A stretch of 64,000 nucleotides of DNA from Pseudomonas sp. TH15 (GCF_016651105.1 NZ_JAEKEL010000002.1:640501-704500); one strand, 5' to 3'. Shown: positions 26,950-36,773, numbered from the stretch's first letter. Notes: a model not told the origin generated them from the sequence alone. Numbers and translations: made by a program.

Positions 26950-27083
26950 GGCCAGTCTCTGTTTTGTTCTGGGCGGGCAATATCGGCCGCGGGAACAAAA
27001 CTATGGCGCCTGCCCCGTCGCTGCGCCAGCGACGTTCGTCTTGTGAATCGGCAACCATCAGGCCAGCCGATGGCCGCGGGGAA

Positions 27084-27374
27084 TCAGTTCGGCGGCAACC
27101 GGGGAGGCAACTGCATCTGAATTTCCTGGACGGTTTCGATCTCCTCGTGGGCGACATGCACGCCGGTGAGTTCGCCGATCAGCCGCCAATGCTCATCGAG
27201 CCCGGTGCTGATGGTGGCCATGCGGTCGATCATCCGGCGACCGGCGGCCTTTGTCACTTCGTCGTCACTGCGCATCAACTCAAAGGACATTGAGGTCATG
27301 GATGCCGTGAGGTGAGTCAGGGAGCGGGCCGTGAGACCGAGTAGTGCCATCAATTGCTGTTCTTTCGATTCCAT
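27084..27374 (-). CDS. Conserved hypothetical protein
   Basis: This 96-residue, mostly helical protein begins MESKEQQLMALLGLTARSLT and shows no signal peptide or membrane segment. AGGAAGG lies upstream of the ATG. I do not recognise the family beyond its occurrence near argF in Pseudomonas. It is transcribed away from argF, toward the molybdopterin gene, with a 134-bp gap that shows no other feature. Confidence 0.65.
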   Translation of the reverse strand: MESKEQQLMALLGLTARSLTHLTASMTSMSFELMRSDDEVTKAAGRRMIDRMATISTGLDEHWRLIGELTGVHVAHEEIETVQEIQMQLPPRLPPN

Positions 27375-27639
27375 TCTTAAGCCTTCCTGCGTCGCTCGTG
27401 AGGTAGTTATAACCCAGCACTTTGCATTAGCAAATGTTTCAGACGAGACACAGTGCCACTACGTATCACGAATCATAGGTCAGAAACCGACTATCGCTAT
27501 GCCGTCCCCGCCCCGTTTGATTGCAATGCCCGATGAGCCCGGTGTACAAATGACGGGCTGCTTTCAGGAAACAGGCTTCAAAAGCGCTACTGCGGTCACC
27601 CCGTAGCCCCTCTGAACTCCCCTAAAAACTGTAGCCCTA

Positions 27640-27655
27640 TTGGTAAGACGCGACA
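27640..27655 (-). promoter_or_regulatory. Candidate ArgR half-site before argF
   Basis: On the minus strand TGTCGCGTCTTACCAA fits the Pseudomonas ArgR half-site TGTCGC-N8-AA exactly. A second direct copy is only weakly visible. It lies about 125 bp before argF; the rest of the 27375-27778 interval shows no gene. Confidence 0.5.
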
Positions 27656-27781
27656 TTTAATTATAAGATCGCGCCTTCCCCTATTTCGTCGCCCCGTGCG
27701 GCTTACGCCGCAGGTCTCGCCCGTTTTTCAATTAAACAAGGCTTTGAGCATCTGCGGTCTGTAGCAAAAAGGTAGTCAATG

Positions 27782-28702
27782 ATGAGCGCAAGGCACTTTC
27801 TCTCCCTGATGGATTGCACGCCCGAAGAGCTGGTCAGCGTGATCCGTCGAGGCGTTGAGCTCAAAGACCTGCGTAACCGCGGCGTACTGTTCGAGCCTTT
27901 GAAAAACCGTGTCCTGGGGATGATTTTCGAGAAGTCCTCGACCCGTACTCGCATCTCCTTCGAAGCGGGCATGATCCAGCTCGGCGGCCAGGCGATTTTC
28001 CTGTCGCCGCGCGATACCCAACTGGGTCGTGGCGAGCCGATCGGCGACTGCGCGATTGTCATGTCGAGCATGCTCGACGCGGTGATGATCCGTACCTTCG
28101 CCCACAGCACCCTCACTGAATTTGCCGCCAACTCCCGCGTACCGGTGATCAACGGCCTGTCCGATGACTTGCACCCGTGCCAGTTGCTGGCCGACATGCA
28201 AACCTTCCTTGAGCATCGCGGCTCGATCCAGGGCAAGACCGTGGCCTGGATCGGCGACGGCAACAACATGTGCAACAGCTATATAGAAGCCGCGATCCAG
28301 TTCGACTTCCAGTTGCGTATTGCCTGCCCGGAAGGATACGAACCAAACGCTGAATTCGTGGCCAAGGCCGGCGATCGTGTGACCATTGTCCGCGATCCTC
28401 TGGATGCCGTGCGCGGCGCCCACCTGGTCAGCACTGACGTCTGGACCTCCATGGGCCAGGAAGAAGAAACCGCCAAGCGCCTGAAGCTGTTCGCACCGTT
28501 CCAGGTCAACCGCGCCCTGCTCGACCAAGCCGCTGCGGATGTGCTGTTCATGCATTGCCTGCCGGCCCACCGTGGCGAAGAAATCAGCGTCGATCTGTTG
28601 GATGACCCGCGCTCCGTTGCCTGGGACCAGGCGGAAAACCGTCTGCACGCACAAAAAGCCCTGCTGGAGTTTCTGGTCGCGCCGGCGTACCACCACGCAT
28701 GA
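27782..28702 (+). CDS. argF: Anabolic ornithine carbamoyltransferase
   Basis: This 306-residue enzyme has the carbamoyl-phosphate motif SSTRTR near residue 54, HPCQ near residue 133, and the ornithine-side HCLPAHRG near residue 260. It makes citrulline from ornithine and carbamoyl phosphate. Two ATGs stand in tandem at 27779 and 27782; the family starts MS-x-HFLSLMD, so I use the second. It overlaps the following ABC ATPase by 4 nt. Its sequence resembles the biosynthetic rather than the catabolic (ArcB) enzyme. Confidence 0.95.
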   Translation: MSARHFLSLMDCTPEELVSVIRRGVELKDLRNRGVLFEPLKNRVLGMIFEKSSTRTRISFEAGMIQLGGQAIFLSPRDTQLGRGEPIGDCAIVMSSMLDAVMIRTFAHSTLTEFAANSRVPVINGLSDDLHPCQLLADMQTFLEHRGSIQGKTVAWIGDGNNMCNSYIEAAIQFDFQLRIACPEGYEPNAEFVAKAGDRVTIVRDPLDAVRGAHLVSTDVWTSMGQEEETAKRLKLFAPFQVNRALLDQAAADVLFMHCLPAHRGEEISVDLLDDPRSVAWDQAENRLHAQKALLEFLVAPAYHHA

Positions 28703-29808
28703 GTCAGCCATTACTGCTCAACCTGCGCAACCTTGCCTGCGGCTATCAGGACCAGCGAGTTGTGCAGAACCTCAACCTGCACTTGAATGCCGGCGACATC
28801 GGCTGTCTGCTGGGCTCTTCGGGCTGCGGCAAGACCACCACCCTGCGGGCCATCGCTGGTTTTGAACCGGTGCACGAAGGTGAAATCCAGCTGGCTGGCG
28901 AGACCATCTCCAGCGCCGGTTTCACCCTCGCCCCGGAGAAACGCCGGATCGGCATGGTCTTCCAGGACTACGCACTGTTCCCGCATTTGAGCGTGGCCGA
29001 GAACATTGCCTTCGGGATTCGCAAGCATCCGCAAAAGGATCGCGTCACCGAAGAGTTGCTGGAACTGGTCAACCTGAAGAACCTCGGCAAGCGCTTTCCC
29101 CACGAGTTGTCCGGTGGCCAGCAGCAACGCGTTGCCCTGGCCCGCGCCCTGGCGCCGGGGCCGCAACTGTTGCTGCTCGACGAACCGTTCTCCAACCTCG
29201 ATGGCGAATTGCGGCGCAAGCTCAGCCATGAAGTACGCGACATTCTCAAGGCCCGTGGCACCAGTGCAATTCTAGTGACTCACGACCAGGAAGAAGCTTT
29301 CGCTGTCAGCGATCATGTCGGGGTTTTCAAGGAAGGTCGCCTGGAACAATGGGACACTCCCTACAACCTGTATCACGAACCGCTGACACCGTTTGTGGCC
29401 AGTTTTATTGGCCAGGGCTACTTCATTCGTGGCCAGCTAAGCAGCCCGGAGTCGGTGCAGACCGAGCTCGGTGAGTTGCGCGGCAATCGCGCCTACACCT
29501 GGCCAACTGGCGGCGCGGTGGATGTGTTGTTGCGCCCGGACGATATCGTTTATGCGCCGGACAGCACCTTGAAAGCACGCATTGTTGGCAAGACGTTCCT
29601 CGGTGCGTCGACCTTGTACCGCTTGCAGATGCCAACCGGCGCACAGCTGGAATCGATCTTCCCGAGCCATGCCGACCATGAGGTAGGTGCTCAAGTGGGC
29701 ATTCGTGTGGCGGCTGAGCATCTGGTGCTGTTCCAGGCATCTGGCAGCACGGCGGCGCAGATTCCGCTGGTCGAATCCGGCGTGCGGCGGTACAGCACCG
29801 TTAGCTGA
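28699..29808 (+). CDS. ABC transporter ATP-binding protein (iron/FbpC-type)
   Basis: This 369-residue ATPase has Walker A GSSGCGKTT near residue 39, the signature LSGGQQQRVALARAL near 138, Walker B LLLLDEPFSNLD, the switch His (VTHDQEEAF), and a C-terminal TOBE-like regulatory domain. The family closest by eye is the ferric-iron/spermidine group. No permease or binding protein is adjacent, so its partners must lie elsewhere. It is translationally coupled to argF. Confidence 0.85.
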   Translation: MSQPLLLNLRNLACGYQDQRVVQNLNLHLNAGDIGCLLGSSGCGKTTTLRAIAGFEPVHEGEIQLAGETISSAGFTLAPEKRRIGMVFQDYALFPHLSVAENIAFGIRKHPQKDRVTEELLELVNLKNLGKRFPHELSGGQQQRVALARALAPGPQLLLLDEPFSNLDGELRRKLSHEVRDILKARGTSAILVTHDQEEAFAVSDHVGVFKEGRLEQWDTPYNLYHEPLTPFVASFIGQGYFIRGQLSSPESVQTELGELRGNRAYTWPTGGAVDVLLRPDDIVYAPDSTLKARIVGKTFLGASTLYRLQMPTGAQLESIFPSHADHEVGAQVGIRVAAEHLVLFQASGSTAAQIPLVESGVRRYSTVS

Positions 29809-29821
29809 AAAACACGGACCC

Positions 29822-29913
29822 ATGTGGGAGCGGGCTTGCTCGCGAAAGCGGTGTATCAGTCAATGATGATGTCGACTGACAGTCCGCTTTCGCGAGCAAG
29901 CCCGCTCCCACAT
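29822..29913. repeat. REPIN
   Basis: ATGTGGGAGCGGGCTTGCTC and its inverted copy CGAGCAAGCCCGCTCCCACAT flank about 40 bp between convergent genes. Confidence 0.88.
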
Positions 29914-29923
29914 TAGATTTGGG

Positions 29924-30706
29924 TCAGCCGAGGTGCAGCGTTCCGCTCACGACCAGCGTCGCATTCCCCCCGATCTTCACCCGATCCCCTTCCAGCCGAC
30001 AAAACAACTCACCGCCGCGCGCCGAGCACTGATACGCCGTCAGACTCGACTTGCCCAAGCGCTTCGACCAGTACGGAATCAAACTGCAATGGGTTGAGCC
30101 GGTCACAGGGTCTTCGTTGATGCCGATTGCTGGCGCGAAGTACCGGGACACAAAGTCATGCTTGCCTCCCTTGGCGGTGACGATTGCACCGGGCCATGGC
30201 AGTTTCGCCAGGGCAGTCATGTCTGGTTTGCAATCGAGCACGGCCTGCTCGGATTCCAGCACCACCAACAGCTCGTTCGAACCCAGCACATCCACCGCCT
30301 CCACGCCCAGGACGCGCTCGACGTCAAGGGTCACGCCGACTTCCGTCGGCACTCGCGCCGGGAAGTCCAGCCACAACCGCTCGCCTTCGCGGCTGACACT
30401 CAGCGGGCCGGACTTGCAGATGAAGTCCAGGCGTTCGGCCGGTTCTTTATAGATTTCAAACAGCACGAACGCACTGGCCAGGGTCGCATGCCCGCACAGC
30501 GGCACTTCGGTTGCCGGGGTAAACCAGCGGATATGCCAGACCAGGCCTTCACGTACCACGAAGGCGGTTTCGGCGAGGTTGTGTTCGGCGGCGATTTTCT
30601 GCATCAGCTCATCGGCGAGCCAGGCATCGAGGCGATACACCATCGCCGGGTTACCACTGAACGGCCGATCACTGAACGCGTCGACCTGATGAAATTCAAG
30701 CTGCAT
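29924..30706 (-). CDS. PhzF-family isomerase/epimerase
   Basis: This 260-residue protein has the PhzF start MQLEFHQVDAFSDRPFSGNPA and the conserved catalytic Glu in NLAETAFV near residue 46. Late in the protein is EDPVTGSTHCSL, also typical. The family includes phenazine PhzF and diaminopimelate-epimerase-fold proteins. No phenazine genes are nearby, so a phenazine role is not implied. Confidence 0.85.
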   Translation of the reverse strand: MQLEFHQVDAFSDRPFSGNPAMVYRLDAWLADELMQKIAAEHNLAETAFVVREGLVWHIRWFTPATEVPLCGHATLASAFVLFEIYKEPAERLDFICKSGPLSVSREGERLWLDFPARVPTEVGVTLDVERVLGVEAVDVLGSNELLVVLESEQAVLDCKPDMTALAKLPWPGAIVTAKGGKHDFVSRYFAPAIGINEDPVTGSTHCSLIPYWSKRLGKSSLTAYQCSARGGELFCRLEGDRVKIGGNATLVVSGTLHLG

Positions 30707-30804
30707 AACTGACTCCCTAAGTCAGTCGGCAGAGCATGCAGCGCTGCTCGGATCAACGCCAGTGACAGAACCCGCCAATTTTCTTCATACAGCCGAGGTT
30801 ATTC

Positions 30805-31273
30805 TCATGCGCGACCAATGTCGGCGAATTCGGCCTGGGTATGCTCGGCCAGCACAGCAGGAGCCAATTCGACTTCCAGGCCACGTCGACCGGCGCTGAC
30901 ATAAATAGTCGCAAAGGCCTGAGCGGAATTATCAATGAAGGTACGCAGACGTTTCTTCTGACCCAGCGGACTGATGCCCCCCAACAAATAACCGGTGGAG
31001 CGCTGGGCCGCCGCCGGGTCCGCCATCTCGACTTTTTCACCCCTGCCGCGTGAGCCAGACCTTTGAGGTCGAGACTTCCGACGACCGGCACCACTGCCAC
31101 CAGCAATTCGCCTTTCTCACTGGCCGCGAGCAGCGTCTTAAACACCTGCGCAGGCTCCAGCGCGAGTTTTTCCGCGGCCTCCAGCCCGTAGGACGCGGCC
31201 TTCGGGTCATGTTCGTAACTGTGCACGCGATGTTCGGCACGAACTTTTTCAACAAGTCCAACGCAGGGGTCAT
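30805..31273 (-). pseudogene. ybaK: YbaK/EbsC-type Cys-tRNA(Pro) deacylase, interrupted twice
   Basis: Three frame segments read together as a complete YbaK of about 156 residues: MTPALDLLKK, then VRAEHRVHSYEHDPKAAS to HAAGVKK, then VEMADPAAAQRSTGYLLGG to the end. Each junction is an A5 run on the coding strand (T5 at 31245-31249 and at 31033-31037), and adding one A to each restores the frame. YbaK hydrolyses mischarged Cys-tRNA(Pro). All family blocks are present (YLLGGISPLGQKKRLRTFID), so the gene looks otherwise undecayed, which favours sequence error over true inactivation. Confidence 0.85.
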
Positions 31274-31489
31274 GGCAGCTCCAGGCTCGGCAGTGGCAGA
31301 AAAATCCTGCGCCGGATTCTAGGCGATCAGATAACAAAAGGCTCTAGTCCAGCGCCGCGTTTCCCGCGGCCTGCAGCCTTTTCAGAAGATCGATAATCGG
31401 CCCTCGTCGAGGATCATTCACAGCGCCAATAGTTTTATTGTGACTGATGGTTCACTTTCGACCTTTGACATCAGCGTTTCTTGTCTATA

Positions 31490-31499
31490 TTTTTTCGAA
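31490..31499 (+). promoter_or_regulatory. Candidate GlpR half-site before glpF
   Basis: TTTTTTCGAA fits the GlpR half-site WATKYTCGWW at nine of ten positions. It lies about 140 bp before glpF. The rest of the 31274-31636 interval has no convincing gene. Confidence 0.4.
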
Positions 31500-31636
31500 T
31501 GCGAATACTGTAGGAATGATCCCGAAGTAGTACTCGGCAGTAAACCAAGATCAGGATGGGGATCCTGCCTCGGTGAAAATCGCGCTTTGACCAAGATGAT
31601 AAAGCGCCAGACAACAACAAAAAAATGAGGTTTTCG

Positions 31637-32488
31637 ATGACAACTGCTTTGAAACAACCGTCGCTCTCGAGCCAATGCATGGCCGAGTTCCTGGGTACTG
31701 CACTATTGATCTTTTTTGGTACGGGTTGCGTTGCCGCGCTCAAGGTCGCGGGTGCCAGTTTTGGTCTATGGGAAATCAGCATCATTTGGGGCGTAGGCGT
31801 CAGCATGGCGATCTACCTGACCGCCGGGGTTTCCGGGGCTCACCTCAATCCTGCAGTCAGTATCGCCCTGAGCATTTTCGCTGACTTCGAAAAGCGCAAA
31901 CTGCCCTTCTACATCCTTTCCCAAATCGCTGGTGCATTCTGCGGCGCGCTGTTGGTTTACACGCTCTACAGCAATCTATTCCTCGATTACGAACAAACTC
32001 ACCACATGGTGCGTGGCACTCAAGCAAGCCTTGAGTTGGCGTCGGTGTTCTCCACTTTCCCGAACCCGGCCCTGTCCACTGCCCAGGCGTTCCTGGTTGA
32101 AATGATCATCACCGCCATCCTGATGGGCGTGATCATGTCCCTGACCGACGACAACAACGGCTTGCCAAAGGGTCCGCTGGCGCCGCTGCTGATCGGCCTG
32201 TTGATTGCGGTGATTGGTAGCTCGATGGGCCCGCTCACCGGTTTCGCGATGAACCCGGCACGTGACTTCGGTCCCAAGCTAATGACTTTCTTCGCAGGCT
32301 GGGGTGAAGTTTCCTTCACCGGCGCACGCGATATCCCGTACTTCCTGATTCCGATTTTTGCACCGATTGTCGGTGCCTGCCTCGGTGCTGCTGGCTATCG
32401 CGGGCTGATTGCCCGTCATCTGCCGACTCCCGAACCTGCTACAAAGGACGCAACACCGGCCATTGACGGCAAACCAAGAACCTCTTGA
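31637..32488 (+). CDS. glpF: Glycerol facilitator (aquaglyceroporin)
   Basis: This 283-residue MIP channel has six helices and both pore NPA motifs (HLNPAVS near residue 72 and MNPARD near residue 208). It lets glycerol diffuse through the inner membrane. I use the ATG at 31637 with GAGG 6 nt upstream. It is the first gene of glpFK-R-D, in the P. aeruginosa order. Confidence 0.96.
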   Translation: MTTALKQPSLSSQCMAEFLGTALLIFFGTGCVAALKVAGASFGLWEISIIWGVGVSMAIYLTAGVSGAHLNPAVSIALSIFADFEKRKLPFYILSQIAGAFCGALLVYTLYSNLFLDYEQTHHMVRGTQASLELASVFSTFPNPALSTAQAFLVEMIITAILMGVIMSLTDDNNGLPKGPLAPLLIGLLIAVIGSSMGPLTGFAMNPARDFGPKLMTFFAGWGEVSFTGARDIPYFLIPIFAPIVGACLGAAGYRGLIARHLPTPEPATKDATPAIDGKPRTS

Positions 32489-32563
32489 TACCGTTGGCGC
32501 GCGATCCTGCCCATTTGATCGCGCGCCTGACCTCACCTCCTTATTTCGTCCAAGGCAATCGAC

Positions 32564-34069
32564 ATGACCGACATTCAGAATAAGAACTACATCATTGCCC
32601 TCGATCAGGGTACGACCAGCTCCCGCGCGATCATTTTCGACCGCGACGCGAACGTGGTCTGCACCGCACAACGTGAATTCGCCCAGCACTACCCGCAAGC
32701 CGGCTGGGTCGAGCATGACCCGATGGAAATTTTCGCGACCCAAAGTGCCGTGATGGTCGAGGCCCTGGCTCAAGCCGGCCTGCATCATGACCAGGTGGCG
32801 GCCATCGGCATCACCAACCAGCGCGAAACCACCGTGGTCTGGGACAAGACCACCGGCCGCCCGATCTACAACGCGATCGTCTGGCAGTGCCGCCGCAGCA
32901 CCGAGATCTGCCAACAGCTCAAACGCGATGGCCACGAGCAATACATCAGCGACACCACCGGCCTGGTCACCGACCCGTACTTCTCCGGCACCAAGCTGAA
33001 GTGGATCCTCGACAACGTCGAAGGCAGCCGTGAACGTGCGCGCAACGGCGAACTGCTGTTCGGCACCATCGACAGCTGGCTGATCTGGAAATTTACCGGC
33101 GGCAAAGTCCACGTCACTGACTACACCAACGCCTCTCGCACCATGCTCTTCAACATCCACACCCTGGAGTGGGATGCGAAGATGCTGGACGTGCTGGATA
33201 TCCCGCGCGAAATGCTGCCGGAAGTGAAGTCGTCGTCCGAAATCTACGGCCACACCAAAAGCGGCATCGCCATCGGCGGTATTGCCGGCGACCAGCAGGC
33301 TGCCCTGTTCGGCCAAATGTGCGTCGAGCCAGGCCAGGCGAAAAACACCTACGGCACCGGTTGCTTCCTGCTGATGAACACCGGCGACAAAGCCGTGAAG
33401 TCCAAGCACGGCATGCTGACCACCATCGCTTGCGGCCCTCGCGGCGAAGTGGCTTATGCGCTGGAAGGCGCGGTGTTCAACGGTGGTTCGACCGTGCAGT
33501 GGCTGCGTGATGAACTGAAAATCATCGCCGATGCCACCGACACCGAATACTTCGCCAGCAAGGTCAAGGACAGCAACGGCGTGTACCTGGTGCCGGCCTT
33601 CACCGGTCTGGGCGCTCCGTACTGGGACCCGTATGCCCGTGGCGCACTGTTCGGCCTGACTCGCGGCGTACGCGTGGATCACATCATTCGTGCCGCACTC
33701 GAATCGATCGCCTACCAGACCCGTGACGTGCTCGACGCCATGCAACAGGACTCCGGCGAACGCCTGAAAGCCCTGCGCGTGGATGGCGGTGCGGTAGCGA
33801 ACAACTTCCTGATGCAGTTCCAGGCCGACATCCTCGGCACGCACGTTGAGCGTCCGCAAATGCGCGAAACCACGGCACTGGGCGCCGCTTACCTGGCCGG
33901 CCTGGCGTGCGGTTTCTGGGGCAGCCTGGACGAGTTGCGCGGCAAGGCTGTCATCGAACGCGAATTCGAACCGGCCCTGGAAGAAACCGCGAAGGAAAAA
34001 CTCTATGCAGGCTGGAAAAAAGCCGTCAGCCGCACCCGCGACTGGGAACCTCATGAAGGCGCTGAATAA
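32564..34069 (+). CDS. glpK: Glycerol kinase
   Basis: This 501-residue FGGY-family kinase begins NYIIALDQGTTSSRAIIFD (ATP-binding fold). It carries the family signature near residues 360-385 (ESIAYQTRDVLDAM) and VDGGAVANNFLMQFQADIL. It phosphorylates glycerol after entry by GlpF. It is 75 nt downstream of glpF. The very long antisense frame across it is a shadow. Confidence 0.98.
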   Translation: MTDIQNKNYIIALDQGTTSSRAIIFDRDANVVCTAQREFAQHYPQAGWVEHDPMEIFATQSAVMVEALAQAGLHHDQVAAIGITNQRETTVVWDKTTGRPIYNAIVWQCRRSTEICQQLKRDGHEQYISDTTGLVTDPYFSGTKLKWILDNVEGSRERARNGELLFGTIDSWLIWKFTGGKVHVTDYTNASRTMLFNIHTLEWDAKMLDVLDIPREMLPEVKSSSEIYGHTKSGIAIGGIAGDQQAALFGQMCVEPGQAKNTYGTGCFLLMNTGDKAVKSKHGMLTTIACGPRGEVAYALEGAVFNGGSTVQWLRDELKIIADATDTEYFASKVKDSNGVYLVPAFTGLGAPYWDPYARGALFGLTRGVRVDHIIRAALESIAYQTRDVLDAMQQDSGERLKALRVDGGAVANNFLMQFQADILGTHVERPQMRETTALGAAYLAGLACGFWGSLDELRGKAVIEREFEPALEETAKEKLYAGWKKAVSRTRDWEPHEGAE

Positions 34070-34164
34070 GCCAACGTAAGTACTCGTATCGGTATGTAAC
34101 TGGTAGGGAGCAGATTCCTGCGGCATCATGGGCAAATTTTGCACGGCAGCCCAAAGGAAGCCCC

Positions 34165-34920
34165 ATGAATCTGCCTCCCCGTCAGCAGCAAATCCTCGAG
34201 CTGGTCCGCGAACGCGGCTATGTCAGCATCGAGGAAATGGCTACGCTGTTCGTCGTTACACCGCAAACCATTCGCCGCGATATCAATCAGCTCGCGGAAG
34301 CCAATTTATTGCGTCGCTACCACGGCGGCGCAGCCTACGACTCCAGTGTCGAAAACACCGCCTACGCCATGCGCGCCGACCAGATGCGCGATGAAAAGCA
34401 GCGTATCGGCGAAGCCATTGCGGCCCAGATCCCCGATCACGCCTCGCTGTTCATCAATATCGGCACCACCACCGAATCGATTGCCCGGGCGCTGCTCAAC
34501 CACAATCACCTGAAAATCATCACCAACAACCTGCACGTCGCCTCAATGCTCAGTGCCAAGGACGATTTCGATGTCCTGCTGACCGGCGGTAACGTGCGGC
34601 GTGACGGCGGTGTGGTGGGCCAGGCGAGTGTCGACTTCATTAACCAGTTCAAGGTTGATTTCGCCCTCGTCGGCATCAGTGGTATCGATGAAGACGGCAG
34701 CCTGCTGGACTTCGATTACCAGGAAGTGCGGGTGTCCCAGGCGATCATCGCCAACGCCCGGAAAGTGATTCTGGCGGCGGACTCCAGCAAATTCGGGCGC
34801 AATGCCATGATTCGTTTGGGGCCGATCAGTTTGATTGATTGCCTGGTGACTGATCAGCAGCCCGTTCCGGCGCTGGCGCAGCTGTTGAGTCAGCACAAGA
34901 TTCGGCTGGAAGTGGTTTAA
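34165..34920 (+). CDS. glpR: Glycerol-3-phosphate regulon repressor GlpR (DeoR family)
   Basis: This 251-residue DeoR-type repressor has an N-terminal winged helix (RQQQILELVRERGYVSIEEMATLFVVTPQTIRRDINQL) and a sugar-phosphate sensing domain (INIGTTTESIARAL, then GISGIDEDGSLLDFD). Glycerol-3-phosphate is the expected inducer. It lies between glpK and glpD, whose upstream regions carry candidate GlpR half-sites. Confidence 0.96.
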   Translation: MNLPPRQQQILELVRERGYVSIEEMATLFVVTPQTIRRDINQLAEANLLRRYHGGAAYDSSVENTAYAMRADQMRDEKQRIGEAIAAQIPDHASLFINIGTTTESIARALLNHNHLKIITNNLHVASMLSAKDDFDVLLTGGNVRRDGGVVGQASVDFINQFKVDFALVGISGIDEDGSLLDFDYQEVRVSQAIIANARKVILAADSSKFGRNAMIRLGPISLIDCLVTDQQPVPALAQLLSQHKIRLEVV

Positions 34921-34947
34921 CCCTTCTTATCTTCATTGGCTGTACCG

Positions 34948-35022
34948 ACGCTTTCGCGAGCAGGCTCGCTCCCACACTGGAATGCATTTCAAACTGTGGG
35001 GGCGAGCCTGGTAGCGAAAGCG
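34948..35022. repeat. REPIN
   Basis: GCTTTCGCGAGCAGGCTCGC and an inverted arm (GGGGGCGAGCCTGGTAGCGA) lie about 30 bp apart between glpR and glpD. Confidence 0.8.
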
Positions 35023-35167
35023 ATCACTCAAACAACACACCTCTCGCGCCATTAAGCGCATCCCATGTTCGTAAATTTTCCTTTAATGGCCCTTCGATCA
35101 GTATTTTCAATCGAAGTTGACTAGCTGTGGGCGCCTTTATGGGCTACCATTTTCGCAAATGAACATT

Positions 35168-35194
35168 AATGTTCGAATTCAAATATCGAAAATC
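35168..35194 (+). promoter_or_regulatory. Candidate GlpR operator before glpD
   Basis: AATGTTCGAA (perfect WATKYTCGWW) and an inverted half-site ATCGAAAATC (one mismatch) are spaced by 7 bp, 22 bp before the glpD start. Such close placement would block transcription. Confidence 0.55.
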
Positions 35195-35215
35195 ATAAAA
35201 GCCCGAGGCCAGCCG

Positions 35216-36754
35216 ATGCCCACTTCTACCTTGCCTACTCCCCCTCTCGCCGAGGTCTACGATATCGCCGTCATCGGTGGTGGGATCAATGGTGTGGGGA
35301 TTGCAGCGGATGCCGCCGGTCGCGGTCTTTCGGTGTTCCTTTGTGAAAAGGACGATCTGGCCAGCCACACCTCGTCCGCCAGCAGCAAGCTGATCCACGG
35401 CGGCCTGCGCTACCTCGAACATTACGAATTCCGCTTGGTACGCGAAGCCCTGGCCGAGCGCGAAGTGCTGTTGGCCAAGGCCCCGCACATCGTCAAGCAG
35501 ATGCGCTTCGTGCTGCCACATCGCCCGCACCTGCGCCCTGCGTGGATGATCCGCGCCGGCCTGTTCCTTTATGATCACTTGGGCAAACGTGAAAAACTCG
35601 AAGGCTCGAAAAGCCTGAAGTTCGGTCCGGACAGCCCGCTGAAAAGCGAAATCACCAAAGGCTTCGAATACTCCGATTGCTGGGTCGACGATGCCCGCCT
35701 GGTGGTCCTGAATGCCATGGCCGCTCGCGAGAAAGGTGCCCACGTTCACACCCAGACCCGTTGCGTCAGCGCCCGTCGCGCCAAGGGCCTGTGGCACCTG
35801 AATCTGGAACGTGCTGACGGCAGCCTGTTTTCGATCCGCGCCAAGGCGCTGGTGAACGCCGCCGGCCCGTGGGTCGCCAAGTTCATTCGTGACGACCTGA
35901 AAATGGATTCGCCGTACGGTATCCGCCTGATCCAGGGCAGCCACCTGATCGTGCCAAAACTGTACGAAGGCGAACACGCGCATATCCTGCAAAACGAAGA
36001 TCAGCGCATCGTGTTCACCATTCCGTACCTGAACCATTTCACCCTGATCGGCACCACCGACCGCGAGTACACCGGCGACCCGGCTGCCGTGGCGATCACC
36101 GAAGGCGAAACCGATTATCTGCTCAAAGTGGTCAACGCCCACTTCAAGAAGCAAGTCAGCCGCGAGGACATCCAGCACAGCTATTCCGGTGTGCGTCCGC
36201 TGTGCAATGACGAGTCAGACAATCCATCGGCCGTGACCCGCGACTACACCCTGGCGTTGTCGGGCAGTGGCGAAGAAGCACCACTGCTGTCGGTGTTCGG
36301 CGGCAAGCTGACCACCTATCGCAAACTGGCCGAGTCGGCGCTGGCTCAACTGGCGCCGTACTTCACGCAGATCAAGCCAAGCTGGACCGCGACGGCCACC
36401 CTGCCCGGCGGCGAAGACATGACCACCCCGCAAGCCTTGAGCGCACGGATCCGCGACACGTTCGACTGGGTGCCCACCGAAATCGCCCGCCGCTGGGCTA
36501 CCAGCTACGGCAGCCGCACCTGGCGCATGCTCGAAGGCGTGCAGAGCCTCAGCGACCTGGGTGAACACATCGGCGGCGGTCTCTACACCCGCGAAGTCGA
36601 TTACTTGTGCAGCGAAGAGTGGGCAACCACCGCTCACGACATTCTGTGGCGCCGCAGCAAACTGGGGTTGTTCACCACCGAAGCCGAACAGCAGAAGCTC
36701 GCGGACTACCTGAGCAAGGTCGAGCAGAACCGCAGCAAGATCGAAGCGGCCTGA
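35216..36754 (+). CDS. glpD: Aerobic glycerol-3-phosphate dehydrogenase
   Basis: This 512-residue FAD enzyme has the dinucleotide motif VIGGGINGVGIAADAAGRG near residue 17 and the family blocks SSASSKLIHGGLRYLE and FGGKLTTYRKLAE. It oxidises glycerol-3-phosphate to dihydroxyacetone phosphate and passes electrons to quinone at the inner membrane. I use the ATG at 35216 with GAGG upstream; the longer in-frame extension crosses the GlpR operator. Confidence 0.98.
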   Translation: MPTSTLPTPPLAEVYDIAVIGGGINGVGIAADAAGRGLSVFLCEKDDLASHTSSASSKLIHGGLRYLEHYEFRLVREALAEREVLLAKAPHIVKQMRFVLPHRPHLRPAWMIRAGLFLYDHLGKREKLEGSKSLKFGPDSPLKSEITKGFEYSDCWVDDARLVVLNAMAAREKGAHVHTQTRCVSARRAKGLWHLNLERADGSLFSIRAKALVNAAGPWVAKFIRDDLKMDSPYGIRLIQGSHLIVPKLYEGEHAHILQNEDQRIVFTIPYLNHFTLIGTTDREYTGDPAAVAITEGETDYLLKVVNAHFKKQVSREDIQHSYSGVRPLCNDESDNPSAVTRDYTLALSGSGEEAPLLSVFGGKLTTYRKLAESALAQLAPYFTQIKPSWTATATLPGGEDMTTPQALSARIRDTFDWVPTEIARRWATSYGSRTWRMLEGVQSLSDLGEHIGGGLYTREVDYLCSEEWATTAHDILWRRSKLGLFTTEAEQQKLADYLSKVEQNRSKIEAA

Positions 36755-36773
36755 TCGGGAATCCGGTTATACG

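Noticed and set aside
29924..30706. PhzF as evidence of a phenazine cluster
   Set aside because: No other phenazine genes are nearby; the PhzF fold is shared by many unrelated enzymes.
31344..31421. Short minus-strand frame VNDPRRGPIIDLLKRLQAAG before glpF
   Set aside because: It looks somewhat protein-like, but it has only 25 codons, starts with GTG and has no clear site; it may be a gene remnant.
32279..34144. 621-codon minus-strand frame opposite glpK
   Set aside because: Shadow of glpK; no family resemblance or start signal.
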